Shown: positions 7,573 to 16,373 of the stretch, in pieces
Position numbering within the stretch: position 1 is the stretch's first letter
How the letters are laid out: each line of letters opens with the position of its first letter
Source of the DNA: Sphingobium sp.
GTDB lineage: Bacteria > Pseudomonadota > Alphaproteobacteria > Sphingomonadales > Sphingomonadaceae
DNA: 64,000 nucleotides
Direction of reading: 5' to 3'
Assembly (NCBI RefSeq): GCF_003248505.1
Contig: NZ_QFOA01000011.1
Coordinates: forward strand, 1 to 64,000
Translations under genes and position numbers: made by a program
Notes under the pieces: generated by a model
Seen by the model: only the letters and a program-made list of their open reading frames with translations
Told to the model about the DNA's origin: nothing
Databases searched by the model: none

Positions 7573-8465
7573 CACGCCAGCCCGAAATGCGCGCGATAAC
7601 GATCGAAGCAGCGTGCGCCGCAGTTGAGGCGGATCAGCGCGCCTTCGGCCATCGCAGTCGCACGGCGAGGGTCTTCGGCCACCAAGGGTCGGATGGCAGC
7701 GTCGTTCCAATCCTGGCTGTGCTTGATATCCAGCACAGCGTGGAGATCGAAATAGCGGCGCTGTGCATTGCTGAGGCCGATTCGACACAAGGCCTTCGCC
7801 GTGCAGGCAGATCGATCCGGCGCGGTAAGTTCGATCACGCCGAGCGCACCGATACTATGCCAAGCGTAGCGTCGCGCCGACGCCATCGCCGTCATCGCAT
7901 TTGCCAGCGCCAGACTTTCCCACACCGTCTTTTCCGTACGAGTGTCCAATTCGAGGATCTCCACCAACTGTCCGAGCATCGGACCATGCATGCCCTTGGC
8001 ATTGCCTCGGCCCATTTCGTCCCAATAGTTGCGAGCGAGTTCCAGTTTTGCGCCGTCCGGTAGTTTGACCTGCGTCATCGCGACGAGGTCGTCGAATCCG
8101 GCTTCGCCTGCTGCCTCCTGCGACAGGAACCAGCGAATCTGATCGCGGTTGGCCTCCTCCGCCAGCCACGGAAAAAGCCGATCGTGCTGGCCGGGGCCGT
8201 TTTGCTTGAGTGCCTCGAACCAGGCAATGAACCCGTCCGGATCGGTAGGCGCTTGGGCTGCGGCATGCCGAACGCCCGCCCGAAGTTCCTCGACGAACGC
8301 ATTTTCCAGATGAAGCATGGCGCGATCGTCATCGAACCGACCGGCGGTAAAGTCTTCGGGGAAACCGGGTGCGAGCCGCTTGCGGTTCCAACGGGTCAGG
8401 CTTTCCTGAAATCCCTGCTGGAGAAATTGCGATTGTTCGATCTTGAGTTGCGTCGCCACAGACAT
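7572..8465 (-). CDS. Haem-oxygenase-like diiron protein (iron-containing redox enzyme family)
   Basis: Protein of 297 residues, mostly helical, resembling the Haem_oxygenas_2 / HDO (haem-oxygenase-like diiron oxidase) superfamily. Visible candidate metal ligands are the Glu/His in NYWDEMGRGNAKGMH and the His/Asp/His in YFDLHAVLDIKHSQDW. The family includes UndA-type and other oxidative enzymes; it is not the classical biliverdin-forming HO-1/BphO family although the fold is related. It sits between two photoreceptor kinases and a receiver, and is coupled by TGATG to the receiver. A role in making or modifying the bilin or another chromophore is possible but unproven. A separate promoter is possible in the 113-base gap upstream. 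Confidence 0.8.
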   Translation of the reverse strand: MSVATQLKIEQSQFLQQGFQESLTRWNRKRLAPGFPEDFTAGRFDDDRAMLHLENAFVEELRAGVRHAAAQAPTDPDGFIAWFEALKQNGPGQHDRLFPWLAEEANRDQIRWFLSQEAAGEAGFDDLVAMTQVKLPDGAKLELARNYWDEMGRGNAKGMHGPMLGQLVEILELDTRTEKTVWESLALANAMTAMASARRYAWHSIGALGVIELTAPDRSACTAKALCRIGLSNAQRRYFDLHAVLDIKHSQDWNDAAIRPLVAEDPRRATAMAEGALIRLNCGARCFDRYRAHFGLA

Positions 8466-8578
8466 GGGCCTCCTGTTATGCCTCTCTCAATCCCGGGAGG
8501 CAGGAAGCCGTTCCATCAAATCATCCTAACAAGGATCAGCTTTAGTTATGCGACGCTCCAGGACCGGCGATCATTCGC

Positions 8579-10300
8579 CTACCCCTGCGCATGGCCGAAG
8601 TCCGATGTCTGGTGCGAACGCTTGTTGCGGCCACCGCGACGGATTGCCGCCTGGACGCGCGCGATGAGTTCGGTCCTGCGATAAGGTTTTCCGAGCACGT
8701 CCAGCGCTTCGGGTTGAGGGCCTTGCAGGGCCATCTCATCGTTGTAGCCGGTGGTGAGCAACACCGGCACCTCAGGTGCGATGCGGCGGATATCCTGCGC
8801 CAGCGCAAGCCCATTGCGGGTTCCCGGCATCAACACATCAGAAAAGACCAGCGCGACGCCGCCCCCCGCCATCAGTTCCTGAAACACCGCCAAGCCCTGC
8901 TCATAATCGTGGGCCAGACGCACATGATAGCCCGCTTCGGTAAGGGTCGTTTCGGCAAGTTCCGCGATAACGACCTCATCCTCCACCACCAACACGGTCT
9001 TGGGGCTTTCGCGGTCCACTTCTTCGGGTCGGAACCCGTCCTTGTCGGGTTCGAGCGCAAGAGTACGGTCATCGTCCACCGGGATGGGGAAGAAAAACTG
9101 CACCGACGTGCCCTCCCCTTCGTTGCTGTCGATACGCAACGCACCCCGCGACTGGAGCGCGAAACCGTGCGCCGTCGCGAGACCGAGACCGGTTCCTGCA
9201 CCCTTCGCCTTCGTGGTGAAGAACGGTTCCACCGCACGCTGAAGCGTCTGCGGCGGCATACCAACGCCGTCGTCCTCGACCTTCATCACGATATATTCGC
9301 CATCGGGCAGACCGGGTACGGCATTGGCCGCGCCCACCACTTCCTGGCCGGTCGATATGGTGATCGCCCCACCGGTCGAAACGGCGTCCCGGGCATTCAC
9401 CACCACGTTGATGAGGGCCATTTCCAGATGTTGGGGGTCCGCCTCGATCTCCGGCAGGCGGCGGCGCAGATTGAGTTGAAGCTGTGCGCGCGATCCCACG
9501 GTCGAATCGAGCAGTTCGGCGATGGAATTGATGAGGCCCGACAAATCGACTCGCCGGGGCTCGAGACGGCTGCGCCGCGCGAAGGACAGCAGCTGCGCCG
9601 TCAACTTCGTTCCACGTTCCGCCGCCTGGGTGGCGGCCAGATGATAGCGTTTGAACGACTTCTCATCCTCACGCCGCAACGTCATCATGTCGAGGCTGCC
9701 GCTCAGCACCTGAAGCAGATTGTTGAAGTCGTGGGCCAGCCCCGCAGTCAGCTGCCCTATCGATTCCATCTTTTGCGACTGGAACCGTGTCGCCTCTGCT
9801 TCCTTGCGTGCGGTGACGTCAAGTTGGCTGGCGAAGAAATAGAGCAGGCCGCCATCTTCGCCATAGACCGGGCCGATGAAGACAGCATTCCAGAAAGGCT
9901 GACCGTTCTTTTTATAATTCAGGATTTCCAGGCTGATCGCGCGATGCGCCGCGACGCTTTCGCGCAATTGCGCCACGGTCTCGCGATCGGTCTGCGCCCC
10001 TTGCAGGAAGCGGCAATTGTGGCCGATGATCTCTTCCAGATCGTAGCCGGTCAAATCGAGAAACGCGTTGTTGGCAAAGACGATTGGATTGTCGTCCCTG
10101 TTCGGGTCCGTCAGGATCATCGGCATGCGAGTCATTTCGAGCGCGGCGAAAAACACACTGCCGCGGTCGTCGAGCGAAGGATCGGTGATCCGGCTCTGCT
10201 TCCAATGATGCTGGCCGCCACGCGTTCCCAGAATGTCGTCGCTGGGCGAATCCATCTCTCCGCCGGAAGGGATGCCTGTAGCTTCGTTACCGTCAGTCAT
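8579..10300 (-). CDS. LOV-domain hybrid histidine kinase
   Basis: Blue-light receptor kinase of 573 residues. The PAS domain at about 50-165 carries the LOV signature GHNCRFLQG; Cys96 is the residue that forms the flavin adduct. It is followed by HisKA (GLAHDFNNLLQVLSG, His190), HATPase_c (VVVNARDAVSTGG N-box, EDDGVGMP, TGLGLATAHGF) and a C-terminal receiver (VLVVEDE, phosphoacceptor Asp488 in VFSDVLMPG, GKPYR). No membrane segment, so cytoplasmic. The start ATG overlaps the stop of the bacteriophytochrome gene as TGATG, so the two receptors are translated together. The FMN adduct and light response are known for this family; the output target here is unknown. Confidence 0.93.
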   Translation of the reverse strand: MTDGNEATGIPSGGEMDSPSDDILGTRGGQHHWKQSRITDPSLDDRGSVFFAALEMTRMPMILTDPNRDDNPIVFANNAFLDLTGYDLEEIIGHNCRFLQGAQTDRETVAQLRESVAAHRAISLEILNYKKNGQPFWNAVFIGPVYGEDGGLLYFFASQLDVTARKEAEATRFQSQKMESIGQLTAGLAHDFNNLLQVLSGSLDMMTLRREDEKSFKRYHLAATQAAERGTKLTAQLLSFARRSRLEPRRVDLSGLINSIAELLDSTVGSRAQLQLNLRRRLPEIEADPQHLEMALINVVVNARDAVSTGGAITISTGQEVVGAANAVPGLPDGEYIVMKVEDDGVGMPPQTLQRAVEPFFTTKAKGAGTGLGLATAHGFALQSRGALRIDSNEGEGTSVQFFFPIPVDDDRTLALEPDKDGFRPEEVDRESPKTVLVVEDEVVIAELAETTLTEAGYHVRLAHDYEQGLAVFQELMAGGGVALVFSDVLMPGTRNGLALAQDIRRIAPEVPVLLTTGYNDEMALQGPQPEALDVLGKPYRRTELIARVQAAIRRGGRNKRSHQTSDFGHAQG

Positions 10301-12447
10301 CAGTCCATTCCGTCCGCCATGGCGCCGTCCTGCCCCGTGCCGCCCCCCTGAGTGGGCGCAATCGGCGCGGCAAAGATCACGCGAAGGCCAGGCTGATTGT
10401 CATCGTCCTCGATCGTTCCCGACAGCCTTTTGACCATGGCATTCAGCATACGCGATCCAAATCCCCGGCGATTGCCGTTCCGCCCCTTGCCGCGGTCCGC
10501 CACGATGAGCCGAAAGCGCGCCCGGTGCTGTTCCAGAACGACCGAAATCGGTCCGGGTGCCCCATCATAGGCGTATTTCTGCGCATTGATGACAAGTTCG
10601 ACGAGGATCAATCCCACATTCACCGCATTATCCGCAGGGATCATCACGGGTGCGAGGTCCGTGGTCAGCAGGTCGGACCATTCCGGCCCCATAGACAGAC
10701 GCAGATCGTCCAGCAACTCGTCGAGATAGCGGGACAGGTTGATGCTTTCGACATTGTCGTCGGCGTAAAGGCGACGATGGACCAGCGCGACGGCGCTCAG
10801 ACGCCGCTGGGCTTCCTCCAGGCTGGTCTTGACGCCCGGGTCGCCGGCATCGCGCGTCTGGAGAGCCAGAAAGGCGATTACCAACTGGATGCTGTTCTGG
10901 ACACGATGATTGACCTCCTTGATGAGGGTGTCCTTCTGCTCCAGCAGCCGGTCCTTGTCCGCCGCCGCTACCGTGAGGCTTTCGGCCAGATCGCGGATGC
11001 GACGGTTCTGGCGGATGTCGTAGAGCTTGGCGATCAACCTGTGCGCACCCTCCACCTCCGCAGCGGACCATGGGCGCGCCTGGCTGCGCACGATCTCCGT
11101 CCAGGCAGCGAAGGACGCACGCGGCGTCAGCGCTTCGCCGGGAGCGGCCTGCGTCGCTTTGTGCGGATTGCCCGCCCATTCGACCACCTGCTGCGCTTCG
11201 GCGCGAAACCACATGAGCACAGTCGGGATGCGCGTCGACAATGTGATCGACAGCAGCCCGCTGGCCCGCCCCGCATAAGCAGCGGCGGCCGGGAAAACCT
11301 TGGGCAGTTCAGCCGTATGATAGGGCGCAGGCCCGCACCCCCTGGCCCAGTCGGCAATTTCCCGCACGTCATACTCGTCGGGGCACAGTTCCGTCAGGAA
11401 AATCTTGGCACCATGCACGACCGCAAAGGCGTCGGCGTCGAACATCTTGCGTAGGCTGTCTGACGATTCGGCCAGCAGATGGAACAAGCCCTTGTCCCCG
11501 CCCATGCGACCGTAGAGCGCGTCCTCTTCGGCGTGGACGCGGATGCGGTCGCGGTAACGTTCGGCCTCCTCCTTCGCCGCTACCTGACGCGCGAGACCAC
11601 TGGCCAGCAATTGCGCCGCGCGACGCTGCGTCATGCCGAGCGAGCGCGGCGTCTGGTTGTGACAGGCGACCAATCCCCACAGCAGCCCGTCGCGCACGAT
11701 CGACACCGATGCCGAAGCGCCGACCCCCATATTCTTGAGATACTGGATATGGATCGGCGAAACGCTGCGTAGTTCGACGTCGGAGAGGTCGACGGTACGC
11801 AGCGCAGCAGGTTCAATCGGCTGAGGATCGTAATGCACGTCGGCGATGACGCGGACCCGGTTGCGCACATAGAGCGCGCGAGCTTGCTGCGGGATGTCAG
11901 ACGCCGGGAAATGATGGTTGCGAAAGCTGTCGCCGCCTCCACGCGCCGTTTCCGCGACGACCACACCGGAATCGTCGTCGAGGAAGCGATAGATCATCAC
12001 CCGGTCATAACCGGTCAGCACGCTGAACGCGTCGGCGGCGCGCTGGCACAATTCGGTAAGACCAGCCGTCTTTTCGAACTGCAATCCGATTTCGTCCATC
12101 CAGCCAAGGACATCGAGGGCGGGCTGCGAACCGTCGGAGCGTTCATATTGTACCAACCAGTAGTCGCCCGATCGTGCTGCCACGATGTCGCACGCCAGCC
12201 GCGCGTCGTAGCCCAGTTGCACCCGCTGCGCGCGGGCATGGGCCAGCGCATCGACAACAGCTTCGCCCGCCAGATCGGCGAGCGGCTGGCCTTCCTGCCA
12301 CGCTCGCCCGAGGAAGGCGGGAACATCCCCCGCCGCCCCGGCGACGGTCAAATCGACGGCGTTCACGATCAGCATGCATCCGCCGGGCTGTATCGCGCCC
12401 GACAGATGAATAGGTTCGCGATCGCATTCCGTAATATCCAAAACCAC
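10300..12447 (-). CDS. bphP: Bacteriophytochrome with HWE-type histidine kinase
   Basis: Red/far-red sensor of 715 residues. The N-terminal ECDREPIHLSGAIQPGG places Cys8 where bacteriophytochromes attach biliverdin; a PAS-like domain follows. The GAF domain (about 125-290) has the PASDIP motif at 181-186 and chromophore-contacting histidines in SPIHIQYL and ACHNQTP. The PHY domain has the tongue motif PRASF at about 442-446. The kinase is HisKA_2/HWE class (IKEVNHRVQNSIQ, His514). The start is a GTG at 12447; a TTG at 12441 has a better-spaced GGAG and would shorten the protein by two residues. It is first in the block and lies about 100 bases downstream of an FNR-type box. No canonical bphO gene is present in the window. 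Confidence 0.95.
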   Translation of the reverse strand: MVLDITECDREPIHLSGAIQPGGCMLIVNAVDLTVAGAAGDVPAFLGRAWQEGQPLADLAGEAVVDALAHARAQRVQLGYDARLACDIVAARSGDYWLVQYERSDGSQPALDVLGWMDEIGLQFEKTAGLTELCQRAADAFSVLTGYDRVMIYRFLDDDSGVVVAETARGGGDSFRNHHFPASDIPQQARALYVRNRVRVIADVHYDPQPIEPAALRTVDLSDVELRSVSPIHIQYLKNMGVGASASVSIVRDGLLWGLVACHNQTPRSLGMTQRRAAQLLASGLARQVAAKEEAERYRDRIRVHAEEDALYGRMGGDKGLFHLLAESSDSLRKMFDADAFAVVHGAKIFLTELCPDEYDVREIADWARGCGPAPYHTAELPKVFPAAAAYAGRASGLLSITLSTRIPTVLMWFRAEAQQVVEWAGNPHKATQAAPGEALTPRASFAAWTEIVRSQARPWSAAEVEGAHRLIAKLYDIRQNRRIRDLAESLTVAAADKDRLLEQKDTLIKEVNHRVQNSIQLVIAFLALQTRDAGDPGVKTSLEEAQRRLSAVALVHRRLYADDNVESINLSRYLDELLDDLRLSMGPEWSDLLTTDLAPVMIPADNAVNVGLILVELVINAQKYAYDGAPGPISVVLEQHRARFRLIVADRGKGRNGNRRGFGSRMLNAMVKRLSGTIEDDDNQPGLRVIFAAPIAPTQGGGTGQDGAMADGMD

Positions 12448-12550
12448 GCTCCAAGTCCGGCGTGGCGGCTCGACCGATCAAACGGCTCACGCCAAGGCAG
12501 CTTAGCTTTTCCCGCAGATGAAGAAAAGCCGGTGCTTGCCGTGGCTTAGC

Positions 12551-12564
12551 TTGATGGAGATCAA
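12551..12564. promoter_or_regulatory. Perfect FNR/FixK-type box upstream of bphP
   Basis: TTGATGGAGATCAA is an exact match to the TTGAT-N4-ATCAA consensus bound by FNR and FixK-type regulators. It is centred about 110 bases upstream of the bphP start, in the gap between bphP and the 3' end of the dipeptidase gene, so bphP is the only gene it can serve. It suggests oxygen or redox control of the photoreceptor operon. Confidence 0.55.
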
Positions 12565-12573
12565 GAAACGGGA

Positions 12574-13797
12574 TTATTTGGGCTTGGCTGCCTCTGTCAC
12601 GGCAAGAACACGAAGGACGTTGCCGGACCATATCTTGGCAATGTCGGCCTCGCTGTAGCCCGCCTTCAAAAGGGCGTCCGTGATCTTCAGTATTGCAGCG
12701 ACATCTTCAAGCCCCACGACACCGCCGCCGCCGTCCCAATCCAGCCCGATGCCCACGTGATCGGGACCGACGACCTTCAGCGCGTGAAGCATATGCGCCA
12801 TGAAATCGTCGAATGTCGCGCGGTCGGTTTCAGGATAGAGGCGGTCGATCTCCCGCCGCTTTGCCAACAATTCGGCTCGCTTTTCCGCCGACAGCTTGGC
12901 GTCCTCTCGCATCTGGGAATAGAGTTCGGTCAGCGCTTTTTGCCGCTGGGGATTGGGCTTGGAAGCTTTCAGATACCCGCCATAGGCGTTCATCTGGATG
13001 ACGCCACCCTTGGCGGCCAGTGCCTTCAGATGATCGTCGTCGATGTTGCGCGGATGATCGTAGATGGCCTTGCAGCCCGAATGGGTCAGCAGGATCGGCG
13101 TGGTCGAAAGCGCCAGCAGGTCGTCCAGCACCTGATCGCTGCTATGCGACGCATCGGGCACGATGCCGAGCCGGTTCATTTCCTTCAACAGTTCCTTGCC
13201 GAGCGGCGACAGTCCGCCGTAGCGCGGCTTGTTCGACGGGTCGGTCGAGCTGTCGGCGAACTGGTTGTGCGCGAAATGGGCAAAGCCCGCGACCCGCAAA
13301 CCCATGTCGTAGAATGTCTTGAGCAGCGAGACGTCCTCGCCCAGAGGATAGGCATTTTCCATCGATATGTAGACGACACGCTTGCCCGCCGCCGCAATGG
13401 GCGCGGCATCGCTTGCCTTCGTCGCCAGCGCGAAGTTGGCGGGATCGGCGGCAACCATCGACCGGATAGACATGCCGCGCAGCAGCGCGAAATCGCGTGC
13501 CTTGCGGAACCCTTCCACGGTCAGCGGTCCCTGCGAAGTGTAGATCGCCCAGAAACCGCCATCCAGCCCCCCCTTCTTCATGCGGGGCAGGTCGACCTGC
13601 GTGAAGTCGGTGTGGACGCCATGCTCCTCCTCGATCGACCAGCCGGGGAAGTCGAGCGAGGCAGGCGTGTCGAGATGGCTGTCGAGAGTGAGCAACCTCT
13701 GGTGCAACTGGTACACCTTCTTCGACACTTCCTGCGCACCCGTCGCAACCGGCAGCAGCGCGACCAGCGCCGCCGCGGTCATCATCGCCCTTCGCAT
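12574..13797 (-). CDS. Secreted membrane dipeptidase (peptidase family M19)
   Basis: Zinc dipeptidase of 407 residues with a Sec signal peptide (about residues 1-21, ending ATGAQ). The M19 metal site is visible: HLD at 41-43 (SHLDTPASL), the bridging Glu in YISMENAYPLGEDV, and histidines in LLTHSGCKAI and YDHPRNIDD; a later GIGLDWDGGGG is typical. M19 enzymes cleave dipeptides, including those with a D-residue at the C-terminus, and some beta-lactams. The start ATG at 13797 overlaps the stop of the TonB receptor gene as TGATG, so the two are translated together. That coupling suggests the receptor imports a peptide or peptide-containing ligand processed in the periplasm. Confidence 0.92.
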   Translation of the reverse strand: MRRAMMTAAALVALLPVATGAQEVSKKVYQLHQRLLTLDSHLDTPASLDFPGWSIEEEHGVHTDFTQVDLPRMKKGGLDGGFWAIYTSQGPLTVEGFRKARDFALLRGMSIRSMVAADPANFALATKASDAAPIAAAGKRVVYISMENAYPLGEDVSLLKTFYDMGLRVAGFAHFAHNQFADSSTDPSNKPRYGGLSPLGKELLKEMNRLGIVPDASHSSDQVLDDLLALSTTPILLTHSGCKAIYDHPRNIDDDHLKALAAKGGVIQMNAYGGYLKASKPNPQRQKALTELYSQMREDAKLSAEKRAELLAKRREIDRLYPETDRATFDDFMAHMLHALKVVGPDHVGIGLDWDGGGGVVGLEDVAAILKITDALLKAGYSEADIAKIWSGNVLRVLAVTEAAKPK

Positions 13798-16169
13798 CAG
13801 ATTTCCCCCGTGATCGTGAACTGGAACGTCCGCGGCGAGAGCGGCCTGAACAGCCCGTCCCCCGTCACCGACGAAGAAATATAGGAAAGCGTGTCCTTGT
13901 CGAAGAGATTGTCGACGTTGAAGCGCGCCTTGACGCTCTTGACCGGTCCGAAGCTCCAGCCGTCGCCAATGTCGACATAGGCGCTGAACACGGTGAAGCC
14001 CGGCACGCTGGACCCCGCCGCATTGGTAAAGGTAGACCAGCGTTTGGACGTATATTTGCCGGAGATATTGGCCACCAGCCAGCTTGCCGGCTCGACGGTG
14101 ACGCCGCCGCTCACGATCCACTTCGCGCTGTCGGGAATGTATTTGCCGCCGATCAGGATGGGTGTGGACGCCGGGATGTCATCCTTGAACTTGGCATTGT
14201 TGTAGGTGACGTTGAGATTGCCATAGGCAATGCCATCGAGGAAGGACGGCTTGTAGGTTCCGGCAAATTCGACGCCATAAGCCCGCACGCGCCCGACATT
14301 CTGGAAGAATGTCTCGGTCGCCGCCCCGCCGCTGCCCGGCAGGATGGTCGTGATCGACTGGATGCGGTTCTTGAACTTGGTGTAAAAGCCCGCGAGCGAG
14401 GCGTAAATCTGGCCCTGGTTGGTGCGCACGCCGATTTCCATGTTGGTGGAGCGTTCCGCATCCGGTTGCGGCACCAGCCCGCCGCCCGGACGGATCACCG
14501 AATAGATGTCGTCCATCCCCTTGGGCAAAGCCATATTTTCGGCGTAGGATGCGAAGACCTGCGTTCTTCCGTCGATCTTGTAGAGCAAGCCCGCCATCGG
14601 CAGGAAGAAATCGCGATAGGTGGCGTTGTTCGAACTGATGCCATAGCCCGGCACGAAGCGAGTGCCTGCGGTCCGGTAATAGTCGTCGAAATCGCGATAG
14701 CCACGATAGGCGTAATCGAGCAGCAGCCCCTTGAACCCGAAATCGAGCACGAGCCGCTCGTCCGCGAGCTTCAGCGTATCGCGGACGAAAGTCTGCAACG
14801 TATCCCGCTTCGACCGGTAGTCGCGGCGCAGGTAGACGAGTTCGGCGAGATTGGGGGCGCTGTCGGGCGCGCCGTCGATGGTATTGTAGCGCGCCTGCGT
14901 GCGGTGATATTTGTCGACCTCGGCCCACAGGCCAGCTTCTATGCTGTTGACGCCCATGTCCCAATGCAACTTCGTCGTGATGCCGTAGCGATCGCCGCCT
15001 ACGCCGGAACGACCATATTCGATGCCCTTGGGGCGGGTGACCGGAAGACCGACAGCAACCTGTCCGTTGTAGCGGCTAAGCGAGTTGGCATAGGTGTCGG
15101 GCGAAACGCCATATCCGTCCTTGTCTTCCCAATAGAGCGTCGATTCCGCCCAAACCCCTTCGGCGATACCCGCATGGAACGTCGCGCCGTAGAGCTTGTC
15201 CTTCCGCACGTTGATGGCGAGATTGTAGACCTGCGCGTAGTTGGGGTTGGAATAAGGGACACCCGCAGCGGTCGGGGCGAAGCCCGGCGTCGTGTTGGGG
15301 ACATTTTCGATATAGGCGAAGTCACGTCCGCATGCGCCGACCAAGCTGCGCACGGTGCAGTTATATTGCGCGCGGGTGATGGTGGGCGAGTCGTAATCGA
15401 AGAAATCGTTCGACACGAATTTGAAGCGTGCCCAGCTGTCGCCGCCCAGGTCGGCGTGGACCTGCGCTTCCCAATGTTCGCGGTCGACCGAGCCGGGCCC
15501 GCGCCACAGGTCGCTGTTGAGCTTGGTGCGACTGACATAGGCGCGGAACGGCCCCACCTGCCCGGTGCTGGCGCGGATGAAGGTACGCTTCATGTTGAAG
15601 TCGCCGAAGCTCTGCGAGACGAAGAGGCCCATGTCCTCCTGCGGCGCGATGCTGTTATACTGCACCACCGGCCCGAGCGTCGAATAGCTGGGAAGCGACA
15701 CGTCGCCCGCGCCGATCGCGGCTTCCACCACGCCCAGATTTTCGTTGTCCACGTAACGGAAGACCGGGCTGCCGCCGAAGGCGTCGCTGCGTCCGGTCGG
15801 AATGCCGTCCACCACGAACCCGATCTGGTCGAGGTTGAACGCGCGCGTCTGGACGCTGTTGCCGAATTCGTAGAGGCCGAGTGCGCCGTCGGTCTGGACG
15901 TTGAAGCCGGGAAGCTGTTCCAGCATCTTGAGGCCCGAGATACCCGATGGCGCGGACAGCAACGCTTCTCGCGTGACGGCGACGACATTGCTCACCTTGT
16001 CCTCACCGATCGCTTCGGACGATTGCGATATGCGGCGACCGGTCACGGTGATGATCTGGTCTTCGTCGCTCTCCACAGGTTCCTGCGCGACGGCAGGAGA
16101 AAGCGCACCCAAGGCGCTGGCGACGAACAGCGCAGCGCGGGAGGAACGGCGAACGAGCGGATGGATCAT
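13797..16169 (-). CDS. TonB-dependent outer-membrane receptor
   Basis: Receptor of 790 residues: Sec signal (about 1-29, ending SPAVAQ), a TonB-box-like DQIITVTGRR, a plug domain (about 45-170; LKMLEQLPGFNVQTDGALG, VDGIPTGR) and a 22-strand-type barrel ending in FQFTITGEI with the expected terminal aromatic pattern. The ATG at 16169 begins the signal peptide; more upstream starts lie inside the leader. Substrate is not evident; coupling to an M19 dipeptidase favours a peptide-type ligand, but siderophore uptake is not excluded. Upstream lies a structured leader, 16192-16293. Confidence 0.92.
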   Translation of the reverse strand: MIHPLVRRSSRAALFVASALGALSPAVAQEPVESDEDQIITVTGRRISQSSEAIGEDKVSNVVAVTREALLSAPSGISGLKMLEQLPGFNVQTDGALGLYEFGNSVQTRAFNLDQIGFVVDGIPTGRSDAFGGSPVFRYVDNENLGVVEAAIGAGDVSLPSYSTLGPVVQYNSIAPQEDMGLFVSQSFGDFNMKRTFIRASTGQVGPFRAYVSRTKLNSDLWRGPGSVDREHWEAQVHADLGGDSWARFKFVSNDFFDYDSPTITRAQYNCTVRSLVGACGRDFAYIENVPNTTPGFAPTAAGVPYSNPNYAQVYNLAINVRKDKLYGATFHAGIAEGVWAESTLYWEDKDGYGVSPDTYANSLSRYNGQVAVGLPVTRPKGIEYGRSGVGGDRYGITTKLHWDMGVNSIEAGLWAEVDKYHRTQARYNTIDGAPDSAPNLAELVYLRRDYRSKRDTLQTFVRDTLKLADERLVLDFGFKGLLLDYAYRGYRDFDDYYRTAGTRFVPGYGISSNNATYRDFFLPMAGLLYKIDGRTQVFASYAENMALPKGMDDIYSVIRPGGGLVPQPDAERSTNMEIGVRTNQGQIYASLAGFYTKFKNRIQSITTILPGSGGAATETFFQNVGRVRAYGVEFAGTYKPSFLDGIAYGNLNVTYNNAKFKDDIPASTPILIGGKYIPDSAKWIVSGGVTVEPASWLVANISGKYTSKRWSTFTNAAGSSVPGFTVFSAYVDIGDGWSFGPVKSVKARFNVDNLFDKDTLSYISSSVTGDGLFRPLSPRTFQFTITGEI

Positions 16170-16191
16170 AAGCGAAAAAGGCCCCCTTGTC

Positions 16192-16293
16192 TTCACAACG
16201 AGCCTTCCAGCGGCGCACCGCGCCTGCATCCCCTGCCACAACAGCATCAGCCGCCTCGCCCTGACTCGGGCGGCTTGTCAGTTGTGTTGTGAA
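16192..16293 (-). promoter_or_regulatory. Structured 5' leader of the TonB receptor mRNA (candidate cis-RNA)
   Basis: Three perfect helices can form. P1 closes the element: TTCACAAC (16192-16199) with GTTGTGAA (16286-16293), 8 bp. P2 pairs AGCCGCC (16249-16255) with GGCGGCT (16269-16275), 7 bp. P3 pairs GGCGC (16212-16216) with GCGCC (16220-16224) around a 3-base loop. P1 ends 22 bases before the receptor start codon. No known riboswitch signature (cobalamin, TPP, FMN) was recognised. Structure is inferred from complementarity only. Confidence 0.35.
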
Positions 16294-16373
16294 ACGAGAG
16301 TGGGGGCGCGATCCGCCATCGACCACCGAGATTTTCTCAATGCGACAGCGCGCCCGCTCAAGCGAATCGCCCG

